From NCBI GenBank assembly GCA_026770585.1, contig MU646616.1:299458-310170 (forward strand): a DNA stretch of 10,713 bases, written 5' to 3'. The position numbers were made by a program, and so were the translations under genes. Shown here piece after piece: positions 7,353 to 10,713 of this stretch (its first letter is position 1; every line of letters begins with the position of its first letter). The notes beneath the pieces are model-generated. The model ran no database searches. It was not told where the DNA came from and saw nothing but the letters and a program-made list of their open reading frames with translations. The stretch is from Baffinella frigidus. Lineage: Eukaryota > Cryptophyceae > Cryptomonadales > Baffinellaceae.

Positions 7353-7860
7353 CACGGAGACGAATGAAAAGTTCACTCGACACGCTCCCCCCAGCACAGA
7401 TGCACGCAAAAGCAAACCCAAGCGACGCGCACCCAGCGCTGCCAGAAAGCGCAATGGAGAGGCTCTGATGCCTTGATGCCCCTGCCGACGCAACGCAGCC
7501 TCGAGAGGCTGCAGGTGGAGAGGCGCCCAGCCGGATGCCCCCCGTGTGCTGACACTCGGTTGCTTTCCAACGTCTGCCGAGGCGGGCCTATCCCCGGATA
7601 GTCCTCACACTGACGGGCGGTGAGAGGCACGGAGGAGTAGGCGTACGTCACGCGTGGCGATCCCCCGTGAGGAGGGCCAACTCGCCCCGAGGCAGGCCCG
7701 CCCTAACGCCCGGACGCTCAGCGGTCGTTGAGGCGCTAGGTATCCAGTGAGACCTCGAACCGAGGCGGGCCCGTCCTCTCGCTCGCGAGCGCTCGCGAGG
7801 AGGAAGCAGCCTTGCTTTGCTAGACCCGTCTAGATCCGTCTCAATCAGTCTAGATGCGAC
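7353..7860. other. Unassigned region between microsatellites and element A5
   Basis: Open frames at minus 7373-7651 and minus 7648-7926 show no known domain. A plus frame through about 7398-7465 ends at TGA; in another frame the same bases are lysine/arginine-rich. A perfect 18-bp palindrome CTCGCGAGCGCTCGCGAG lies at 7782-7799. GTCTAGA-type units repeat near 7826-7856. Confidence 0.45.
7716..7741 (-). pseudogene. Possible scrap of the RPB2 terminal exon 3' end
   Basis: On the minus strand ACCTAGCGCCTCAACGACCG then CTGA parallels ACCTGGCGTCTCTACGACCG then CTAG at the RPB2 stop (8119-8096). Roughly 20 of 24 bases agree. It is short, and its first aligned codon change makes a stop, so it is non-functional or coincidental. 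Confidence 0.3.
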
Positions 7861-7980
7861 TACAGGGCTACCTCGCTCATCAAAAACTACCCCCCCCCCC
7901 TGGGGCCACCATAGGGTCCTAGGCATGGGTCTACTGTAGGGTCCTAGGGGGGGGCGGTTTCTTGTGAGCGAGGTACCCCT
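7861..7980. mobile_element. Family A foldback element A5
   Basis: Left arm TACAGGGCTACCTCGCTCAT, then a C-rich stretch. Centre TAGGCATGGGTCTACTGTAG, then GGTCCTAG. Right arm GGGGCGGTTTCTTGTGAGCG, then AGGTACCCCT. The final GTA is missing exactly where the family B element begins, so B1 probably lies at or in its right end. Confidence 0.88.
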
Positions 7981-8085
7981 ATCCCTTAAGTGGCCATACC
8001 GTCAAATTTGACGGCCAAGAGGTCCTAGGCAGGTCCCAGGGCCCTACCGCGGGGCGTATGAGCCTACTGGGCACTTAAGGGATAG
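7979..8085 (-). mobile_element. Family B foldback element B1
   Basis: Terminal repeats CTATCCCTTAAGTG and CACTTAAGGGATAG are perfect over 14 bp. Inside is a perfect palindrome CCGTCAAATTTGACGG (7999-8014). Its reverse complement matches 10254-10360 nearly base for base (CATACGCCC, GTAGGGCCCT, GGACCTGCCTAGGACCTCTT). Its edge is 10 bp past the RPB2 stop codon, so RPB2 transcripts probably carry it in the 3' UTR. Confidence 0.9.
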
Positions 8086-8095
8086 CTCGAGGAAG

Positions 8096-8170
8096 CTAGC
8101 GGTCGTAGAGACGCCAGGTGCCCGGGAGGGATGACATGAGGCGCGGCGCGATCTGCATTGCCATCAGCTC
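8096..8170 (-). CDS. RPB2: RPB2 terminal exon
   Basis: Follows CTCAACACAG|GAG at 8171/8170. Twenty-four codons then TAG (8098-8096). [11 protein letters not shown] matches the end of eukaryotic Rpb2, which in yeast continues with only a few charged residues. The ending here, WRLYDR, is specific to this gene. Confidence 0.92.
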   Translation of the reverse strand, partial: ELMAMQIAPRLMSSLPGTWRLYDR

Positions 8171-9856
8171 CTGTGTTGAGGCCTTCGGGTTTAGGGTTTT
8201 GGGTTTTGGGTTTTGGGTTTTGGGTTTTGGGTTTTGGGTATGGGGTTTACCTGAGAGAGAGAGGGTGTAGGCTTGAGGGTGTAGGGTTTAGGGTTTAGTG
8301 TTTAGTGTTTAGGGTTCAGGTTTTAGGGTGTGGGGTCTAGGGTTTAGGGTGTGGGGTTTAGAACCACACGGTGGACTACAAACCTTTCATCAAAAGTCAA
8401 CTTGCCTTGCGGCAGTTAACTTTGTGGTTTTCTGGTGCCATTTGGTCACGTAAGACCCTGAATTCCAGCCCCAACGAAACCCTCGTAGCCCACAGTGTGG
8501 AACCCTAATGCAGACGAGGCTGGCAGGGTTGAGGGTTGAGACCCGGAAGAGGAGCTTGGCGTCGACATCTCTCCTTCGACCCTGTCAGCAGGTCTGCCAG
8601 AAGCACCCTACACCCTACTGCAGACGAGCCTGGACTTTTGTATCACTCAACTCAAGGCTCAAGGGCCTGATTTAGGACCTGTATCGAGAGTAATGAAGAA
8701 GAAGAAGGAGGGTCGAGGGTTGAGGCCTGGAAGAGGAGCTTGGCGGCGACATCGGTTTCTTATGAGCGAGGTACCTCTGTACACCCTAATGCAGACGAGG
8801 CTGGCAGGGTTGAGGGTTGATGCCTGGAAGAGGAGCTTGGCGGCGTAGGGGATCTCGATCATTTGGATCGTCGAGTTCCGGCACGTCACCTGCATTCAAC
8901 CGTCAGGGGTTAGCCTTTTGGGGTTTGGCTTATGGACTTTTGTATCACTCAACTCAAGGCATACCTAGGACGAGATCCCATCTCGATCATCTGCATCGTC
9001 CAGTTCCGGCACGTCACCTACGTTCAACGGTGAGTGATCACTCATTACTGAATTCATGGGTGTTTTGGGTTTCGGGTTTTGGGTTTAGGTTTTAGGTTTC
9101 AGGTTTCAGGGTTTCCACGCCAGAGTCCTGGAAGGGGTCGCCAAAAGTCCATTCCTCCTGAGGGCAGTGGTTTTCGTTTCGGGTTTCAGGCTGCTCTTGA
9201 AGACCGTGTCCATCTGTGACCGGGGCTTCCGCCTCAGGAGATGCGTTTAGGGTTTTGGGTTGAGGTTTGAGGTTTGAGGTTTCAGGGTTGAGGGTCGGCA
9301 CCAATAAAGTGGTGAGCACCCACACCGTAAAGGCTCTCTATCTATCCCTCAAGTGCCCAGTAGGGCCCTACGCCCTACGGTAGGGCCCTAGGACCAGCCT
9401 AGGGCGAGTTAGGGTGAATATTCACCCTATGGGTACTTGAGGGATATGGGTTCCGGGGTGGGGGTTCGGACCTGGTTGGGGCAGGCATAGCGGTTCCGGT
9501 CCAGGTTCGCGATTGCGATTAACCCGCAGTCCTGGTGCACGTGCTTTGCGGTTTAGAGTTTGGGCTTCGGGGTTGGGCTTTATGGTTCATGGTTTATGGT
9601 CTAAGGTTTATGGTTTAGTTTTTAGGGTTTAGCGTGTGGTCTTAGGTTTAAGGGTGTACGGGTCACGGTGTTTGGTTGAAGATTTATGATTTATGGTTTA
9701 TGGTTGAGTGTTGAGTGTTGAGTGTTGAGTGTTGAGTGTTGAGTGTTGAGTGTTGAGTGTTGAGTGTTGAGTGTTGAGTGTTGAGTGTTGAGTGTTGAGT
9801 CTTTGGTTTGGGGCTTCGGGTGAGAGGGAAGGAGGGAGAGAGAGAGAGGGGGAGAG

Positions 9857-9900
<44 letters not shown>

Positions 9901-10562
9901 GGCGAGAGAGAGATCGGGAGTGACCTGGCAGACGTGGGTCATGTATCCGTCAGACTGAACGAAGAGCTTCTCGCGCAGCACGTTTGCCGACCCGTGCGCA
10001 ATCATGCAATCCCGCTCCATCTCCCCTGCGCTTTCGAGTTTGGGGATCAGGGTTCATGTTTGAGGTTTGAGGGTTGAGGGTTGAATGGTGAGGGTTCGTT
10101 TGGAGTTGAGGGTTCAGGGCACGTTGTCCGAGCCGTGCGCAATCATGCTCTCGCCTGGTGCGTGGGGTTGGGGTTCAGGATTTAGGTCTCAGCACGTTCC
10201 GGTTTGGGGTTTACGGTTTGGGGGTTAGGGTTCTCTGCAAAGTCACTCGTCTGCTGTCCCTTAAGTGGCCAGTAGGCGCATACGCCCTACCGTAGGGCCC
10301 TAGGACCTGCCTAGGACCTCTTGGGGGTCAAATTTGACCCCCTGGCCACTGACGTGATAGCACCAACCCCATGTGGGTGTTAGCGGCCTCCATTCACAAC
10401 GCGCATAGTCTTTTGAATCGCTCAACTGACGGCTTCAGCAAAACTCACCAACTTGTTTTTCGGGGGGCGCCAGTGCAAATCACGGGACCCGAACGAGCGT
10501 TTAAGAGAGAGAGAGAGGTGGTCCTAGGGAGGGTGCCTTCAGCTGAAGATCAGCGCTCAGAG

Positions 10563-10593
<31 letters not shown>

Positions 10594-10645
10594 GGTTCAG
10601 ACCGAATCGGAGGCCGCCGTCGCGGGCGCGGCCCTCCATCGACCG
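8096..10645 (-). CDS. RPB2: RNA polymerase II second-largest subunit, 3' part of a split gene
   Basis: Five exons on the minus strand encode the last 114 residues plus a stop: 10645-10603, 10025-9925, 9531-9472, 8889-8824 and 8170-8096. Introns are 577, 393, 582 and 653 nt, phases 1, 0, 0, 0. In order the product shows [52 protein letters not shown] and [11 protein letters not shown], the C-terminal clamp module of Rpb2 (Pfam Rpb2 domain 7 type). There, known structures hold a structural zinc and the chain packs against Rpb1. [12 protein letters not shown] points to Pol II rather than Pol I or Pol III paralogues. All four acceptors are AG|G. Three donors are GTC and the last is GC (CAG|GCATCA). 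The second cysteine pair is spaced C-x5-C on this model instead of the usual C-x2-C. The 5' part of the gene lies beyond the window. The upstream edge of the first exon is unclear, because an in-frame TGA (10648-10646) precedes it with no obvious AG acceptor. The product continues [12 protein letters not shown] after the conserved end. Confidence 0.93.
8187..8361 (+). repeat. Telomere-like array in the last RPB2 intron
   Basis: One TTTAGGG, six uninterrupted TTTTGGG (8197-8238), then TATGGGG, a GA stretch and mixed TTTAGGG, TTTAGTG and GTGTGGGG units. The sense strand of RPB2 carries the C-rich complement. Downstream, at 8393-8423, AAAGTCAACT and AGTTAACTTT form a small hairpin. Confidence 0.92.
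8633..8710 (+). mobile_element. GAA-tailed short dispersed repeat, copy 2 (nested)
   Basis: GACTTTTGTATCACTCAACT to GAAGAAGAAGAAGGAG, very close to 895-974. It separates ACGAGCCTG from GGTCGAGGGTTGAG, which are contiguous in the sister units 8502-8569 and 8783-8846. This is direct evidence of insertion. The target duplication is at most GGA and uncertain. Confidence 0.8.
8753..8781. mobile_element. Solo right end of a family A element
   Basis: CGGTTTCTTATGAGCGAGGT then ACCTCTGTA matches the last 29 bp of family A right arms. It sits exactly between two tandem exon-relic units, without a left arm. Confidence 0.8.
8824..8889 (-). CDS. RPB2: RPB2 penultimate exon
   Basis: Follows TGAATGCAG|GTG. 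Encodes [13 protein letters not shown] then [10 protein letters not shown], and ends CAG|GCATCA, a GC donor. 22 codons, phase 0 on both sides. [10 protein letters not shown] is nearly invariant in Rpb2. Confidence 0.92.
8935..8960 (+). repeat. GAA-tailed repeat, 5' fragment
   Basis: GACTTTTGTATCACTCAACT then CAAGGC is identical to the first 26 bases of the copy at 8633, then similarity stops. Confidence 0.75.
8980..9034 (-). pseudogene. RPB2: Partial duplicate of the RPB2 penultimate exon
   Basis: Aligns with 8852-8906, 48 of 55 bases identical. On the minus strand it follows ACGTAG|GTG and reads [12 protein letters not shown], then leaves the RPB2 sequence before PYAAKLLFQ and meets stops. 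It lies in the intron upstream of the intact exon. It would truncate the protein if spliced in. Confidence 0.8.
9058..9298 (+). repeat. Degenerate telomere-like heptamers in an RPB2 intron
   Basis: Two blocks, about 9058-9115 (TTTTGGG, TTTCGGG, TTTCAGG) and 9245-9298 (TTTTGGG, TTGAGG, TTTGAGG), flank about 130 bp of unassigned intron sequence. G-rich strand on plus, opposite to RPB2 sense. Confidence 0.8.
9343..9446 (+). mobile_element. Family B foldback element B2
   Basis: TATCCCTCAAGTGCCCA and TGGGTACTTGAGGGATA form the ends. The internal palindrome TAGGGTGAATATTCACCCTA (9410-9429) takes the place of the CAAATTTG palindrome of B1 and B3, and the centre GTAGGGCCCTAGGACC is shared. It lies in the third of the four RPB2 introns. 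Confidence 0.88.
9472..9531 (-). CDS. RPB2: RPB2 exon with CGLIAIANL
   Basis: Follows GTGCACCAG|GAC. 20 codons, [20 protein letters not shown], ending CAG|GTCCGA. The first cysteine completes the C-x2-C zinc pair begun by HVCQ in the preceding exon. Confidence 0.93.
9546..9703 (+). repeat. Degenerate telomere-like heptamers
   Basis: Irregular TTTAGGG, TTTATGG and TTCATGG units between the CGLIAIANL exon and the regular array that follows. Confidence 0.75.
9704..9800 (+). repeat. Homogeneous (TTGAGTG) heptamer array
   Basis: 13 exact copies of TTGAGTG plus six bases, no interruption. A one-base variant of the TTGAGGG units at 3230-3299. It lies in the 393-nt RPB2 intron, and frames through it (LNTQHST repeats on minus) are artefacts. 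Confidence 0.97.
9822..9913. repeat. (GA)n microsatellite just inside an RPB2 intron
   Basis: GA-rich on plus. On RPB2 sense it is a CT tract beginning about 12 nt after the GTCACT donor at 9924. Confidence 0.95.
9925..10025 (-). CDS. RPB2: RPB2 exon with [12 protein letters not shown]
   Basis: Follows GCGCAG|GG. Two bases complete a glycine codon, then 33 codons ([11 protein letters not shown] to YMTHVCQ) end CAG|GTCACT. This is the signature stretch of Pol II second subunits. Confidence 0.95.
10041..10230 (+). repeat. Telomere-like heptamers in the first visible RPB2 intron
   Basis: Blocks of TTTGAGG, TTGAGGG and TTCAGGG at about 10050-10118 and TTTGGGG, TTTACGG and TTAGGG at 10161-10230, around the exon relic at 10119-10157. 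AGCACGTTCCGG at 10191-10202 may be a further scrap of the same exon. Confidence 0.8.
10119..10157 (-). pseudogene. RPB2: Partial duplicate of the GEMERDC exon
   Basis: On the minus strand GGCGAGAGCATGATTGCGCA then CGGCTCGGACAACGTGCCCT reads [13 protein letters not shown] then TGA. The real exon has [17 protein letters not shown]. It lost three codons (ERD-equivalent) and ends in a stop. It sits about 100 nt upstream of the intact exon, in the intron. Confidence 0.78.
10254..10360 (+). mobile_element. Family B foldback element B3
   Basis: CTGTCCCTTAAGTGGCCAG and CTGGCCACTGACGTGATAG form imperfect ends. Perfect palindrome GGGGGTCAAATTTGACCCCC at 10323-10342. Nearly identical to the reverse complement of B1. 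Located in the 577-nt RPB2 intron. Confidence 0.9.
10408..10434 (+). repeat. Degenerate 5' end of the GAA-tailed repeat
   Basis: GTCTTTTGAATCGCTCAACT then GACGGC resembles GACTTTTGTATCACTCAACT. No tail follows. Confidence 0.4.
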
Positions 10646-10713
10646 TCAAAGAGAAGGGGGAGAGAGAGCGAGAGAGAGAGAGAGAGAGCGAGGGAGGGGG
10701 GGGGGGGGGGGGG
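10503..10713. repeat. (GA)n tracts and terminal poly-G around the first RPB2 exon
   Basis: GA repeats at 10503-10517, 10560-10594 and about 10660-10695, ending in a run of 18 G (10696-10713). The GA tract at 10660-10695 is a CT tract on RPB2 sense directly upstream of the 10603-10645 exon and could be its polypyrimidine tract. Confidence 0.9.
10603..10645 (-). CDS. RPB2: RPB2 exon ending [10 protein letters not shown](G)
   Basis: [14 protein letters not shown] plus one base of a glycine codon, ending TTCG|GTCTGA (phase 1). The upstream limit is taken at the in-frame TGA. Rpb2 proteins normally have TRQP before MEGR, so this exon start is either non-canonical, damaged or misassembled. Confidence 0.8.

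Larger units (their letters stand above)
8502..8846 (-). repeat. Tandem relics of an RPB2 exon and its intron start
   Basis: Three units share ACCCTAATGCAGACGAGGCT, GGCAGGGTTGAGGGTTGA and GGAAGAGGAGCTTGGCG: 8502-8569, 8612-8632 plus 8711-8753, and 8783-8846. On the minus strand the last block encodes AAKLLFQ or a variant. The 8783-8846 unit is joined to the intact exon at 8824-8889. The other two keep only AKLLF(R/Q) and the start of the intron, so they are duplicated fragments inside the last intron. Unit two is split by the GAA-tailed repeat. Confidence 0.85.

Noticed and set aside
7023-7493. Arginine/glutamate-rich minus frame and serine/leucine-rich plus frames
   Set aside because: Direct translations of (CT)n/(GA)n microsatellites.
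7742-7772. GGTTCGAGGTC on minus as a tRNA B box
   Set aside because: No T-stem pairing, acceptor stem or anticodon arm can be drawn around it.
9691-10020. 109-codon minus frame as one protein
   Set aside because: Its first part is the real RPB2 exon, but after VCQ it runs through a splice donor into (CT)n and heptamer repeats. The frame itself is not the gene.
6622-10360. Regularly spaced hairpins as a CRISPR-like array
   Set aside because: Spacing is irregular, elements are full palindromes over 100 bp in mixed orientation, and no cas-like genes are present in this eukaryotic sequence.

Overview
Eukaryotic nuclear DNA from a unicellular organism, moderately G+C-rich and dense with repeats. 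The one gene I can name is split into short exons on the minus strand: the 3' end of the RNA polymerase II second-subunit gene (RPB2), five terminal exons between 10645 and 8096. Its last 114 residues read through to a stop, with intron phases that agree at every junction. Plant-type telomere heptamers (TTTAGGG and variants), AG|G acceptors at four of four RPB2 introns, one likely GC donor and abundant small foldback elements fit an alveolate, perhaps dinoflagellate-like or chromerid-like. A haptophyte or other alga is not excluded, and no rRNA or organelle marker settles it.

Layout. 1-1500: an (AG)n tract, unassigned sequence, a diverged inverted duplication (671-784 / 1382-1492) and two decayed stretches resembling the last RPB2 exon. 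1500-3100: unassigned G+C-rich sequence, a family of CCAACACGCCCGCCATG-containing repeats, a decayed foldback element and a 139-bp near-perfect foldback. 3150-4360: two telomere-like arrays around unassigned sequence. 4759-5556: a possible plus-strand split gene or pseudogene. 5540-5780: minisatellites. 5829-8085: a cluster of about 110-127-bp foldback elements (family A), one split by a second inverted-repeat element, then the first family B element 10 bp past the RPB2 stop. 8096-10645: RPB2. 10500-10713: (GA)n and a terminal G run.

The four RPB2 introns are filled with degenerate telomere heptamers, always C-rich on the transcribed sense strand. They also hold broken extra copies of neighbouring RPB2 exons and foldback elements, one of them invaded by a small GAA-tailed repeat. 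Most long open frames elsewhere are about what chance gives at this base composition. I do not call them genes.
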